DNA of 64,000 nucleotides from Mucilaginibacter arboris (GCF_009754915.1 NZ_WPIK01000009.1:62001-126000), one strand, 5' to 3'; positions 52,441 through 62,297 are shown, numbered from the stretch's first letter. The notes: generated by a model from the sequence alone, not told the origin. Numbers and translations: made by a program.

Positions 52441-54780
52441 ATGAAGTTGAACGCTTTTAAAATTATTGCATGTTATATGTTGTTCTGGATAATCTGGTTT
52501 TTGCTGAATACTGGTTTTGGGATATTCTTAGAAGATCAGTTAAGCGCAGAAGCTAAAGTGCCATGGGTTTTAATTAAAACGCTTTGCTTTGTTTTAATTA
52601 ACTGCATAATCATTATTAAATTAGTTAAACTCAACAATAAAATAATAGCGCAAAAAGAAGAAGATGCTTTAAGGTTATATCATGCCAACCCAAACCCTTT
52701 TTGGATTTATGAACCGGAAACCTTAAAATTTCTAACGGTAAACGAAGCAGCTATTAAAGCTTACGGTTACAGCAGAGAGGAATTTTTAAGCATGACGATT
52801 AAAGATATCCGCAAGCAGGAAGATCATGAAAAAATTGTAAATTATGTAAAAAGCGTTAAAAAAGAGCAAAATGTATCAAGTGTCTGGCAGCACTTAAAAA
52901 AGGATGGTTCGTTAATTTATGTAAATATTACTTCGGAAAAAATACGTTATCAAAAAAAAGAGTGCGCAATTGTATTTGCTACCGATACAACAGAAAGAAT
53001 AGAATATGAACAGGAACTGAAGCTGATTAACCAACGCTTAAATGAAGAAAAGCAAAAGCTGCAGGAAACAGAAAAACTGGCCAAAGTATCTGGCTGGGAA
53101 TATTATGTTGAAGACGGCACATTGATATGGGCAGATGAGTTGTACCGGATTTTTGATATTGAACGCGAAGGAGAAAAAGTAGATTACAGTTTAATTTTAA
53201 AAGCAATACATTTTGAAGACTTGCAGCTTTATAACGAAGCTATAGAAAACATATTAAAACACGGAAAAGATTTAGATACCGGGTTTCGTTTTGTTACCAA
53301 AACGGGCAGTATTAAATATGTTAAAGTTTTGGGCAAGATGCTGTACCTCGGCCAAAAAAAGTATAAAGTGCAAGGTACTATGCAGGATGTTACGGAGCTG
53401 CGGCTGATGCAGCTGGAAAAAAACAACTACCAGCAACGCCTAACAAGTACCTTAAATAACATTACAGATGGTTATTTTATGCTTAACCGCAACTGGGTTT
53501 TTACTGCTGTAAATACGAATGCTGAAAAGATGTTAGGTTTTAAACAGCACGACATTCTTAACCATCGTTACCTCGATTTATTCCCTGATACCAGTAACAT
53601 GCAGTTCTACAACCACTTTAAAAAAGTTCTCGAAAACGGCATACCGGTTAATTTTGAAGCATTAAGTACATACACTAAAAAATGGTTTTGTATAAATGTT
53701 TATCCTACGGATGAAGGTGCGGCTGTTTTTTTCTCGGATATTACCCAGGCCAAAGAAAAAGATTTGCAGTTAAAAGAAGCATTTGAACGTTACGATTTAA
53801 TTGCTAAAGCAACAAAGGATGTAATTTACGATCATGATGCCGTAAACAATAAAATTGTTTACAGTAACAGTATAGCCGATTTATTAAATATATCTCTTGA
53901 TGACATCGGAAGTAATATCAATTGGTGGAAAAGCCGTATCCATACCGATGACCTGGCACGTGTAATAGCAAAATATAAATTTGCTATTCATAATAAGAAA
54001 GAAAATTGTGGCCTGGAATATAGGATGAGAACAAGTGATAACCAGTATAAATATGTTTACGATCAGGGTTATCTGCAGTACGATGCAAATGGCAAATTCA
54101 TCAGGATGATTGGTGCCATTAAGGATATTGACCAGTTAAAACGTTTTGATGACGAAAATAAAAGGCTGGCCGAAATTATTACCAAAGTAAACAACATGAT
54201 TGTGATACAAGATGCAACCAATGGAATTACCTGGGTAAACAAAGCATTTGAAAATTTTACCGGTTATACTTTGTGCGAAGTAAAAGGCAAATTACCACAT
54301 CATGTATTAAGCGGGCCAGAAACAGATTTAAAAACTACCCAAAGCATTCTTGCTGCCAAGAAGAGCCTAAAGCAATGCTCTTACGAAATTATCAATTACA
54401 CCCAGGAAAAATGCAAGTATTGGGTTAATATAGAGTTTACACCTCTTTTTACCGCAGATGGTAAACCTGATGGTTATATTTGTATTCATACAGATATAAC
54501 AGCAAGGAAAGAAAAAGAAGAACAAATAAGCAGGCAAAACGAAATATTAAGAAATATTGCCTGGATGGGTTCTCATGAATTAAGACGGCCTGTTGCATCA
54601 ATTTTGGGTTTAATAGAATTGATTACCGAAACGGAGGATGAAACCGAAAAAAGCGAATCCATTTTAATGATGAAAACCTGCACCAAACATCTCGACGAAA
54701 TTATCCGTAAAATAAACAACCGTATTGAGCAGGAAATTTCGGAAGAACAAGAAGCAACTAATGTAAAAGTTGTACTATAA
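52441..54780 (+). CDS. Multi-PAS membrane sensor with HisKA but no ATPase domain
   Basis: 779 residues. Two N-terminal membrane helices (about 8-30, 40-62), then five PAS repeats (starting about 78, 210, 340, 450, 570), then an H-box SHELRRPVASILG near residue 705. The protein ends about 75 residues later with no N-, G1- or G2-box, so it cannot phosphorylate itself alone. It may be cut short, or be a phosphotransfer or scaffold partner of another kinase. Confidence 0.85.
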   Translation: MKLNAFKIIACYMLFWIIWFLLNTGFGIFLEDQLSAEAKVPWVLIKTLCFVLINCIIIIKLVKLNNKIIAQKEEDALRLYHANPNPFWIYEPETLKFLTVNEAAIKAYGYSREEFLSMTIKDIRKQEDHEKIVNYVKSVKKEQNVSSVWQHLKKDGSLIYVNITSEKIRYQKKECAIVFATDTTERIEYEQELKLINQRLNEEKQKLQETEKLAKVSGWEYYVEDGTLIWADELYRIFDIEREGEKVDYSLILKAIHFEDLQLYNEAIENILKHGKDLDTGFRFVTKTGSIKYVKVLGKMLYLGQKKYKVQGTMQDVTELRLMQLEKNNYQQRLTSTLNNITDGYFMLNRNWVFTAVNTNAEKMLGFKQHDILNHRYLDLFPDTSNMQFYNHFKKVLENGIPVNFEALSTYTKKWFCINVYPTDEGAAVFFSDITQAKEKDLQLKEAFERYDLIAKATKDVIYDHDAVNNKIVYSNSIADLLNISLDDIGSNINWWKSRIHTDDLARVIAKYKFAIHNKKENCGLEYRMRTSDNQYKYVYDQGYLQYDANGKFIRMIGAIKDIDQLKRFDDENKRLAEIITKVNNMIVIQDATNGITWVNKAFENFTGYTLCEVKGKLPHHVLSGPETDLKTTQSILAAKKSLKQCSYEIINYTQEKCKYWVNIEFTPLFTADGKPDGYICIHTDITARKEKEEQISRQNEILRNIAWMGSHELRRPVASILGLIELITETEDETEKSESILMMKTCTKHLDEIIRKINNRIEQEISEEQEATNVKVVL

Positions 54781-54843
54781 AAGCAGTAAGTGGTAATTTA
54801 CTACCATAAAATTGTTTTCTTTACTGCCTTCTATTTAAATACG

Positions 54844-56829
54844 ATGCCGAAGTTAAACAGTAAATTTTTATCCGTTCTGCTAAGTTCTGTTGTTTTTTTA
54901 GTTTTTGGCTGTAAAGCCCAAAAACTTGCAGATACAATTAAATACAATCATCAGGATTTATTTGGCCCTATCAATTGGCCTGTTCCTGCTAACCAGGTCC
55001 GTTCTGCAAACGGTAGCCCCGGCCCGCAATACTGGCAGAACAAGGTTGATTATAACATTCATGCTATACTTAGCGAAAAGGATACTTCCATTAACAGTAA
55101 AGTGGTGATTACTTATACCAATAACAGCCCAGACAAGCTCGATTATTTATGGTTGCAGTTAGACCAGAACTTGTTTAAACCCGATTCGCGCGGCGCCGCA
55201 GCCACGCCTATTGCCGGTGATAGGTTTGATGTAAAAGGTTTTAGCAGAGGTGGTTATCATATAGCTTCCGTTACAATTACTTACAAAAACAAAAGTTATA
55301 CTGTAAAGCCGGTAATTACGGATGCCCGGATGCAACTTCGGTTAAATGAACCTGTAAATGCAAATGGCGATAAAATTCAGATCGAAATTAATTATGATTT
55401 TGCTATCCCGCTTTACGGCGCAGACCGTATGGGAAGGTTAAAAACCCGGAACGGTTATATTTACGAAGTAGCACAATGGTATCCGCGGATGTGTGTTTAT
55501 GATGATGTGGAAGGATGGAACACGTTGCCTTATATGGGTTTAGGCGAGTTTTATTGTGAGTATGGCAATTTTGATTATTTCATTACCGCACCTGCTGATA
55601 TGCTGGTTTTTGGATCGGGGGATTTGCAAAATCCGGCAGAAGTTTTAACTAAAACCCAAATCAGCCGGTTGGAAACAGCGCGCAAAAGCGATCAAACCGT
55701 AATGATTGTTGATAAAGATGAAATTGGCAAACCCGAAACTCACTTAAAACAAAATGGAACTTTAATCTGGCATTTCAACATGAAAAATAGTCGTGATGTT
55801 GCCTGGGCAGCTTCCAAAGCTTTTATGTGGGATGCAGCAAAAGTTAATTTACCTTCTGGCCGTAAAGCTATTTCCCAGTCTGCTTATCCCGTTGAAAGTT
55901 CGGGTAACAATTCCTGGGGACGGTCAACAGAATATTTAAAAAACAGTATCGAAATTTATTCTAAAGCTTATATCGAATATCCCTGGAATTCTGCCGTAAG
56001 TATTTCCGGCGTTGCTTTGGGAATGGAATATCCGGGCATTATTTTTTGTTTGAACAACTTAAAAAATGAGAATTTGTGGGGAGATGTTACGCACGAGATC
56101 GGGCATAACTGGTTCCCTATGATTGTAGGTTCAAACGAACGTAAGTTTATGTGGCAGGATGAAGGTTTTAATACTTTTATCAACCAATATGCCAGTGAAC
56201 AATTTAACAACGGCGAATATTATCATCCTGCTAACCGTCCCTCAAAAGTTATTACCCGTGCCATGCAGAATAACCAGGACCCGTTAATGACGCCGCCGGA
56301 AGCCATGAATATGAATGATTATGGTTTGTACTACATCAAAACTTCTTTGTGTTTGGATATGCTCCGAAACGTAGTTTTAGGCCCGGACCGGTTTGATTAT
56401 GCTTTTCATACTTATATTAACCGTTGGGCACTTAAACATCCGCAGCCTTATGATTTTTTCAGGACGATGAATGATGCTTCAGGAGAAGATTTAAACTGGT
56501 TCTGGAAAGAGTGGTTTTTTACAACCTGGAAACTCGATCAGGTGGTAACAGATGTAAAATATGTATTGGGAACACCGTCAAAAGGATCATTGATCACGAT
56601 TGAAAACCGGGAGAAAATAGCGATGCCTGTCGATCTTCAAATTACACAAGAAAACGGTAAGGTAGAAAACCTGCATTTGCCAGTCGAAATTTGGCAACGA
56701 GGCGGAACGTGGACTTTTAAATATCCTTCTGTTAGCCGGATCCAAAGTGTTGTAATTGATCCTGATTTACAATTGCCGGATATCAACCGAAGCAATAATA
56801 ATTTTAGTGATAAAAGAAGCACTAAATAA
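54844..56829 (+). CDS. M1-family zinc metallopeptidase (paralog 2, lipoprotein)
   Basis: 661 residues from ATG at 54844, chosen because it starts a lipoprotein signal (FLVFGC lipobox). Zinc motif HEIGHNWF with NERKFMWQDEGFNTF, and GMEYPG instead of GAMEN. It aligns along the full length with paralog 1 at 43861. C-terminal residues SDKRSTK are encoded by a dispersed-repeat copy. Cell-envelope location. Confidence 0.92.
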   Translation: MPKLNSKFLSVLLSSVVFLVFGCKAQKLADTIKYNHQDLFGPINWPVPANQVRSANGSPGPQYWQNKVDYNIHAILSEKDTSINSKVVITYTNNSPDKLDYLWLQLDQNLFKPDSRGAAATPIAGDRFDVKGFSRGGYHIASVTITYKNKSYTVKPVITDARMQLRLNEPVNANGDKIQIEINYDFAIPLYGADRMGRLKTRNGYIYEVAQWYPRMCVYDDVEGWNTLPYMGLGEFYCEYGNFDYFITAPADMLVFGSGDLQNPAEVLTKTQISRLETARKSDQTVMIVDKDEIGKPETHLKQNGTLIWHFNMKNSRDVAWAASKAFMWDAAKVNLPSGRKAISQSAYPVESSGNNSWGRSTEYLKNSIEIYSKAYIEYPWNSAVSISGVALGMEYPGIIFCLNNLKNENLWGDVTHEIGHNWFPMIVGSNERKFMWQDEGFNTFINQYASEQFNNGEYYHPANRPSKVITRAMQNNQDPLMTPPEAMNMNDYGLYYIKTSLCLDMLRNVVLGPDRFDYAFHTYINRWALKHPQPYDFFRTMNDASGEDLNWFWKEWFFTTWKLDQVVTDVKYVLGTPSKGSLITIENREKIAMPVDLQITQENGKVENLHLPVEIWQRGGTWTFKYPSVSRIQSVVIDPDLQLPDINRSNNNFSDKRSTK

Positions 56830-56917
56830 TAGGCGATAAAAGAAGCATCAATTAAAAAAGGTGATAGAACAAATGTTCTATCACCTTTTTAATATACTGT
56901 TTTTATCGGTAAAAAAT
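56800..56917. repeat. Three dispersed repeats around a terminator
   Basis: Two same-direction copies at 56800-56821 (reaching the end of the peptidase gene) and 56829-56848. A hairpin follows at 56854-56890, then an opposite copy of the ACAGTAT type at 56894-56917. Confidence 0.75.
56854..56890. terminator. Bidirectional terminator between peptidase and dnaJ
   Basis: AAAAAGGTGATAGAACA and TGTTCTATCACCTTTTT are near-perfect arms; converging genes use it from both sides. Confidence 0.9.
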
Positions 56918-56923
56918 CAGGAT

Positions 56924-58084
56924 TTACTCAAAATATTCCTTCATCCTTTCAAAAAAGCTTTTTTCGTTTTTGCCGGGATTGGGTTTAAAATTAGGCGAAG
57001 TTTGCAGCTTTTCTAAAACATCACGTTCTTCGCGGCTTACTGCTTTTGGTGTCCAGATATTAATGTGCACCAATTGATCTCCACGCTGGTACGAATTAAC
57101 TTCCGGAACACCTTTTGATTTTAGGCGAAGTATTTTTCCGCCCTGTGTGCCAGGTTCAATCTTGATTTTTGCTTTGCCATCTATCGTAGGTACTTCTATA
57201 CTTGTACCTAAAACAGCATCTACAAAATTTACATGCAAATCGTAAATAATGTTATTGCCATCGCGTTTCAAAGTTTCGTGCGGAATTTCTTCAATCAGGA
57301 TAATCAAATCTCCGGGAACACCGCCGCGTGGTGCGGCATTTCCTTTTCCGCTCATGCTTAACTGCATGCCTTCGCTAACACCGGCGGGAATATTGATGCT
57401 GATGGTTTCTTCGCCACGCACCAAACCATCGCCATGGCAAACATTACATTTATTGGTGATAACAGAACCTTCGCCGTTACAGGTAGGGCAGGTGCTGGTT
57501 GTTTGCATCTGTCCTAAAATAGTATTGGTTACCCTACGAACGGCACCAGAACCGCCACAGGTTTTACAGGTTTGAAAAGCAGATTTATCTTTAGCACCGG
57601 TACCATCGCAGGTATCGCAAACTACCTGTTTGTTTACTTTTACTTTCTTTTCAACGCCGTTGGCAATTTCTTCTAAAGTTAATTTAACCTTGATCCTTAA
57701 ATTGGTGCCGCGTGCTACTTTGCGTCCGCCACTTTGCCGGCCTCCGCCAAAAAAGCTGTCAAACGGACTTCCTCCTCCGCCAAAAATATCTCCAAACTGG
57801 CTGAATATATCTTCCATGTTCATGCTGCCGCCGCCATAACCGCCGCCATTGGCAGATTGCGCGTTTGCTGCATGGCCAAACTGGTCATAACGCTGGCGTT
57901 TATCGGGCTTGCTTAAAACCTCGTAAGCTTCGGCTGCTTCTTTAAAATTTTCTTCTGCCTGCTTGTCACCAGGGTTTTTATCAGGGTGATATTTAATGGC
58001 CATTTTGCGGTAGGCCTTCTTAATTTCATCTACATCGGCACCCTTAGAAACGCCCAGTATATCGTAATAATCTCTTTTTGACAT
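56924..58084 (-). CDS. dnaJ: Chaperone DnaJ
   Basis: 386 residues. J domain with YHPDKNPGD (HPD), Gly/Phe-rich linker ([31 protein letters not shown]), and four zinc-binding CxxCxGxG repeats ([32 protein letters not shown]). It stimulates DnaK ATPase. Same strand and order as grpE upstream, with a GTTG-type hairpin between. Confidence 0.98.
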   Translation of the reverse strand: MSKRDYYDILGVSKGADVDEIKKAYRKMAIKYHPDKNPGDKQAEENFKEAAEAYEVLSKPDKRQRYDQFGHAANAQSANGGGYGGGSMNMEDIFSQFGDIFGGGGSPFDSFFGGGRQSGGRKVARGTNLRIKVKLTLEEIANGVEKKVKVNKQVVCDTCDGTGAKDKSAFQTCKTCGGSGAVRRVTNTILGQMQTTSTCPTCNGEGSVITNKCNVCHGDGLVRGEETISINIPAGVSEGMQLSMSGKGNAAPRGGVPGDLIILIEEIPHETLKRDGNNIIYDLHVNFVDAVLGTSIEVPTIDGKAKIKIEPGTQGGKILRLKSKGVPEVNSYQRGDQLVHINIWTPKAVSREERDVLEKLQTSPNFKPNPGKNEKSFFERMKEYFE

Positions 58085-58094
58085 CTTCTTATTT

Positions 58095-58172
58095 GTTCAG
58101 TTGTAAGTGATCTGTTACCGGTTGCCGGTTATAAAACCAGAACTGGCAACCGGCAACTGAGAACCGACAACT
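58095..58172. repeat. GTTG/CAAC-type intergenic hairpin between grpE and dnaJ
   Basis: The left arm has CAGTTGTAAG and GTTACCGGTTGCCGGTT. The right arm has AACTGGCAACCGGCAACTG. A sister of the hairpins at 27357 and 27627. Confidence 0.65.
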
Positions 58173-58175
58173 CTT

Positions 58176-58796
58176 CTACGCGCCTACAACTACTTTTGCA
58201 AAGCGGATTACCTTATCGTTCAATAAATATCCTTCTTCCAGTACATCTACAATTTTCCCTTTCAGCGAAGGGTCGGGTGCCGGAATGTTTGTAACCGCTT
58301 CATGTATATCTGCATCAAAAACTTCGCCTTTTGATGCCATTTCTTTCAACCCTTTTTGGGTTAATAAATTTTTAAGTTTATTGTGCACTAAGTTTACACC
58401 TTCTTTTACGGATGCAACATCTGTAGCATTTTCTATGGCGCGGTTTGCACGTTCAAAATCATCTAAAACGGGCAACAAAGATACAATAACATCTTTGCCG
58501 GCAGTTTGCAACAGTTCTACACGTTCTTTAGAAGTGCGGCGTTTGTAGTTATCAAACTCGGCGTATAAACGTAAAAACTTGTCGTTTGCCAAAGCCAATT
58601 CTTCTTTCAGCTTATCATCCGCAGCAACTTCCGGCGTAACAGTTTCAGGTTCTATACCTTCTGTTTCATTTTTATGGTTCTGCCGTGCTTCGTTTACCTG
58701 CTGAAATTCATCAAAAATCTCATCCATATTAGTTGTTTTTTCTTCAGAAGTTGGTTCTTCTTTTTTCATCTTCTTCAGTATATCATTAAAATTCAT
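58176..58796 (-). CDS. grpE: Nucleotide exchange factor GrpE
   Basis: 206 residues from ATG at 58796 (MNFNDILKKMKKEEPTSEEK). Acidic N-terminus, long coiled coil, then FDNYKRRTSKERVELLQTAG and KDVIVSLLPVLDDFERAN, and the C-terminal beta wing VFDADIHEAVTNIPAPDPSL. It releases ADP from DnaK. With dnaJ downstream it forms a chaperone unit. Confidence 0.96.
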   Translation of the reverse strand: MNFNDILKKMKKEEPTSEEKTTNMDEIFDEFQQVNEARQNHKNETEGIEPETVTPEVAADDKLKEELALANDKFLRLYAEFDNYKRRTSKERVELLQTAGKDVIVSLLPVLDDFERANRAIENATDVASVKEGVNLVHNKLKNLLTQKGLKEMASKGEVFDADIHEAVTNIPAPDPSLKGKIVDVLEEGYLLNDKVIRFAKVVVGA

Positions 58797-58930
58797 AATG
58801 TAATTTTTCCTGTTCAAGTTTCCTGCCAATGGTTAAAAACAGTCAGGCTGTCAGGCTGTTGTAAACGCAATATTTTATACTGTCTGCTTTAAATTTAAAG
58901 TTATGCAGCAAAATTGGCAGTATGACAATA

Positions 58931-58953
58931 TTTTATGCTGATAAAAACAGTAT
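58931..58953 (+). repeat. Dispersed repeat, ACAGTAT variant
   Basis: TTTTA, TGCTGA, TAAAAACAGTAT, between grpE and the FtsE-like ATPase gene. Confidence 0.7.
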
Positions 58954-59017
58954 CAAAACTTGAAAAGGTTTTTGCCCGAAAATTATTACAGGTAAAATTT
59001 TACGTTAGAAAAGCGAT

Positions 59018-59701
59018 TTACACAAGTTGAACATTATCCAGGATTTTACCATTCTCGCATTTAATAATACGCGAAGGAAATGTGCGGATAATGTGATAAT
59101 CGTGTGTGGCAACAAGCACCGCGGTCCCGCCCATACTAATCTGTTTCAGCAGCATTACAATTTCTTCGGAAGTATCCGGATCGAGGTTTCCTGTTGGTTC
59201 ATCCGCCAAAATCAATTCCGGTTCGTTTAATAAAGCCCGGGCAATAACCACGCGTTGCTGCTCGCCGCCCGAAAGTTCGTGCGGCATTTTTTTAAGTTTG
59301 GAACGTAAACCTACTTTTTCCAGTACGTCGCGCGTACGTTCGTTAATTTTAGTTTTATCTTTCCAGCCGGTTGCCTTTAACACAAATTCCAGGTTTTTTT
59401 CTACCGTTCTGTCAGAAAGTAATTGAAAATCCTGGAAAACGATGCCTAATTTACGGCGTAAAAAAGGTATATCTTTATTGGCCAATTTTTTCAGATCGTA
59501 ACTTCCGGCATGGCCTTCACCGGTAGTTAAATGTAAATCGCCATAAATTATTTTCAGTAAGCTGCTTTTTCCCGAGCCAGTCTGGCCAATCAGCCAAACA
59601 AACTCGCCTTTGTTAATGGTAAGGTTTACATCAGAAAGTACTAAATGTTTCTGCTGAAAAATATCTGTATTTTGAAGGCTGATTACCGTATTTCCGATCA
59701 T
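59018..59701 (-). CDS. FtsE-like ABC ATPase
   Basis: 227 residues. Walker A GQTGSGKSSLLK, signature LSGGEQQRVVIARAL, Walker B LILADEPTGNLDPDTS, and the D-loop. Length and the PTGNLD pattern match FtsE (cell-division ATPase) or LolD-type enzymes. No ftsX lies nearby, so the partner must be elsewhere. It starts one base after a 67-aa gene. Confidence 0.88.
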   Translation of the reverse strand: MIGNTVISLQNTDIFQQKHLVLSDVNLTINKGEFVWLIGQTGSGKSSLLKIIYGDLHLTTGEGHAGSYDLKKLANKDIPFLRRKLGIVFQDFQLLSDRTVEKNLEFVLKATGWKDKTKINERTRDVLEKVGLRSKLKKMPHELSGGEQQRVVIARALLNEPELILADEPTGNLDPDTSEEIVMLLKQISMGGTAVLVATHDYHIIRTFPSRIIKCENGKILDNVQLV

Positions 59702-59702
59702 T

Positions 59703-59906
59703 TTAAAGTTCCAGTTTTAATATTTGACCAAATGGCAGGTCGTTTACAATGTTCATAATTTGTTCTGCTTTGTCGGCCAAACCCAATTTATCTAAAGATT
59801 TATCCGGCCGGTCCACCCGAAAATAAGCTAATAACGTAAACTGCTCGTCGCGCAATTGCACGTAATCCGGTATTTTGGCTACTCCTTTTACTTTAATAAT
59901 GTACAT
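59703..59906 (-). CDS. Conserved-looking hypothetical protein (67 aa)
   Basis: 67 residues: IIKVKGVAKIPDYVQLRDEQ, FTLLAYFRVDRPDKSLDKLG, then a DLPFGQILKLEL end. A mixed beta/alpha pattern without motif. It ends one base before the FtsE-like gene start on the same strand, so the two are probably translated together. Function unknown. Confidence 0.65.
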   Translation of the reverse strand: MYIIKVKGVAKIPDYVQLRDEQFTLLAYFRVDRPDKSLDKLGLADKAEQIMNIVNDLPFGQILKLEL

Positions 59907-59991
59907 CTGCTGCCAAAGTTAAAATTTCTTACAGCGTTTTCAGGGTAGAATTTGCAATTGCCGGGCAATGCTTTTTTTACCGTTCAAAAAT

Positions 59992-61014
59992 CTATATTGT
60001 TTTTAAAAAAGCCATGGTATCAACGCCATCTGCATAATCCCAAAGGCGCGGTTGCTGGCTTTCGCCAAAATCTACAAATGGCACATCTGCATTAAGTTTC
60101 ATACTGCTTACCACACATTGTATCGCTTCTTTTTGTGTGTTTAGCTTGGTTATCGCATCATTTAAATCAGCATAAAAATCATAATACAAAACAGCAAGCG
60201 GCGATGCTAATTTTTCGTCCTGCTTCAGCAATAAAAATCCGTTGTCTAAATGTTTTGCCTGGTTAACCAGGTAAACAGATTTGTTGTAATCGTAATTGTT
60301 ATTGTATTTATGGTGATTGATGATGGGCTGAAAAGGTTCTATCGCACGAAACAGAATACCGAAATCGTAGCCTTCGGGTACTAAAATTTTAGAAACATTG
60401 CGGCAGCCTAATCCATAGTAATCAAAAATATCGTGCCCCAGCTTTTGCAGTTGTTCTTCGTTTTCAAAACCCGACAGCAAAGCCAAACTGTTCCGGTTTT
60501 TACGTATGATATTTGGCACTTTGCCAAAATAATATTCAAAGTAGCGCGAGGTATTATTGCTTCCCGTTGCCATCACTGCATCAAAATTCGCCAGTCTTTC
60601 TGTAAATTCATAGCGGTTCGCAAATTCCGGCTCCAGGGCAACTAATTTTTGTAAAATATAAGTAATCAGCCGGGCATCGTTGGCAGAAGCTTTAATCATT
60701 GCAAAATGGCCGGATACCAGCACGCAAAGCACATCATGAAAACCAACGACAGGAATATTTCCGGCCAGCACCAATCCAACTTTTTTGCCGGTAAAAACAG
60801 TACTGGCATCTTCTGGGAGCCACTTTTTCAAATCTGCCCGGTTTAACATTTTGCCAATTGCCTGTACTGCTTGTAATACATTTTCTGGTGTAAACCAAGC
60901 GTTATACTGGTGTTCCCGGTTTATAATTTGTAAAAGTTCTTCGGACGGGTTTAATAACTCTTCGCCCAAATTAGCTAAAGTTGAAGTTAAATTAAGTTTA
61001 ATCAATTCTGACAT
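59992..61014 (-). CDS. LuxC-like acyl-CoA reductase
   Basis: 340 residues. KVGLVLAGNIPVVGFHDVLC is the nucleotide site region of the LuxC/acyl-CoA reductase family, with VMATGSNNTSRYFEYYFGKV and RNSLALLSGFENEEQLQKLG also present. NADPH-linked reduction of a fatty acyl-CoA/thioester to aldehyde. It faces a ferredoxin gene, with only about 100 bases between their starts; this neighbour relation is seen in other Bacteroidota. Confidence 0.86.
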   Translation of the reverse strand: MSELIKLNLTSTLANLGEELLNPSEELLQIINREHQYNAWFTPENVLQAVQAIGKMLNRADLKKWLPEDASTVFTGKKVGLVLAGNIPVVGFHDVLCVLVSGHFAMIKASANDARLITYILQKLVALEPEFANRYEFTERLANFDAVMATGSNNTSRYFEYYFGKVPNIIRKNRNSLALLSGFENEEQLQKLGHDIFDYYGLGCRNVSKILVPEGYDFGILFRAIEPFQPIINHHKYNNNYDYNKSVYLVNQAKHLDNGFLLLKQDEKLASPLAVLYYDFYADLNDAITKLNTQKEAIQCVVSSMKLNADVPFVDFGESQQPRLWDYADGVDTMAFLKTI

Positions 61015-61036
61015 ATAAATAGCAAAGCTTTAAAAC

Positions 61037-61063
61037 TTGAAAATGCAAAATTTGTTATCTTTG
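61037..61063 (+). promoter_or_regulatory. Candidate promoter of the ferredoxin gene
   Basis: TTG at 61037-61039, about 16 bases, then TATCTTTG at 61056-61063, which fits TAnnTTTG exactly. It lies about 50 bases before the ATG at 61116. Confidence 0.5.
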
Positions 61064-61115
61064 CAAAACGTTGCTGCAAAGCAAATGTATCATTTAGCTT
61101 TTTAGGATTAGAGTT

Positions 61116-61469
61116 ATGGCAATTAAAATTACTGACGAATGTATAAACTGCGGTGCATGCGAACCGGAGTGCCCGAATAATGCCATTTATGATGCTGGTG
61201 CTGCCTGGAAATTTTCGGAAGGAACGAGCTTAAAAGGAATTATTGATTTTGGCGATGGTTCTACTTTAAATGCAGAAGAACCAAATGCAGCAATTTCTGA
61301 TGAGGTTTATTATATTGTTTCTGATAAATGTACCGAATGTGTAGGTTTTCATGACGAGCCGCAGTGCGCTGCTGTTTGTCCGGTTGATTGTTGTGTAGAT
61401 GATGAAGACGTACGGGAAACCAAAGAAGAACTGATGGCTAAAAAAGCCTGGCTGCACATGGAAGAATAA
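61116..61469 (+). CDS. 4Fe-4S dicluster ferredoxin
   Basis: 117 residues. First cluster CINCGACEPECPNNAIY; second cluster CTECVGFHDEPQCAAVCPVD, where the spacing between Cys is widened as in 2[4Fe-4S] ferredoxins. Transfers low-potential electrons. Divergent from the LuxC-like reductase. Strong terminator follows at 61490. Confidence 0.94.
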   Translation: MAIKITDECINCGACEPECPNNAIYDAGAAWKFSEGTSLKGIIDFGDGSTLNAEEPNAAISDEVYYIVSDKCTECVGFHDEPQCAAVCPVDCCVDDEDVRETKEELMAKKAWLHMEE

Positions 61470-61489
61470 TTAATAAAAAAATAAAATTC

Positions 61490-61522
61490 AAAGGGAATGC
61501 AGTAATGTGTTCCCTTTTTTTA
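61490..61522 (+). terminator. Terminator after the ferredoxin gene
   Basis: Arms AAAGGGAA and TTCCCTTT around a 12-base loop, followed by a T run. Confidence 0.85.
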
Positions 61523-61532
61523 TATTTAAAAA

Positions 61533-62297
61533 ATGCAATACGGCTTAATATATCTGTCTATCGTCCCTTTGCGGGAAGAACCTGCACATCGTTCCCAGCA
61601 AGTATCACAAATGCTTTTTGGTGAAGCTTTTACGGTTTTAGAAACAGAAGACCAATGGTTGAAAATACAAACAGAACATGATGGATACGAAGGCTGGATT
61701 CAGGCGCTGCAATGCGTTTTGCTCGATGCAGCTTCATTCCAACAGCACAAACAAAAACAGGTGCAGTTTACGCATGAACCAGTTACCACTATTCGGAGAA
61801 ATGATAAAAATTCTTTATTGCATTTACCAGCAGGATGCCGTTTAGCAGGCGTTGATGATGATAAATTTATGGTTGGAAACATTCAGTTTGAATTGCTGCA
61901 CTCCATTTACTTAAAAAAGAATAACTTATTCAGGTATGCAAATACTTTTTTAAACACACCTTATTTGTGGGGGGGGCGTACACATTTCGGTATCGATTGT
62001 TCGGGTTTTGTCCAGGCGGTTTATTTGCAAAACGGCATTCAGTTAAAAAGAGATGCCTGGCAGCAGGCGGAGCAGGGTACAGCCGTTGATTTTTTACAAA
62101 GTGCTTTACCCGGGGATCTCGCTTTTTTTGATAACGAAGAAGGACGAATTGTTCATGTAGGGATCATGATCAATAACGGGCAGATTATCCATGCTTCGGG
62201 AAGTGTAAAAATTGACCGGATTGATGACCAGGGGATTTATTCTGCCGAACTAAAAAAATATACCCATAAGCTGCGTATTATCAAACGCTTCTTTTAA
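61533..62297 (+). CDS. NlpC/P60 cell-wall endopeptidase with SH3 domains
   Basis: 254 residues, no clear signal peptide. N-terminal SH3-like parts (LYLSIVPLREEPAHRSQQVS and EDQWLKIQTEHDGYEGWIQA). The catalytic C40 domain has HFGIDCSGFVQAVY (Cys) and GRIVHVGIMI (His). Expected to cleave peptidoglycan stem peptides. The last codons overlap a dispersed repeat (62285). Confidence 0.92.
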   Translation: MQYGLIYLSIVPLREEPAHRSQQVSQMLFGEAFTVLETEDQWLKIQTEHDGYEGWIQALQCVLLDAASFQQHKQKQVQFTHEPVTTIRRNDKNSLLHLPAGCRLAGVDDDKFMVGNIQFELLHSIYLKKNNLFRYANTFLNTPYLWGGRTHFGIDCSGFVQAVYLQNGIQLKRDAWQQAEQGTAVDFLQSALPGDLAFFDNEEGRIVHVGIMINNGQIIHASGSVKIDRIDDQGIYSAELKKYTHKLRIIKRFF

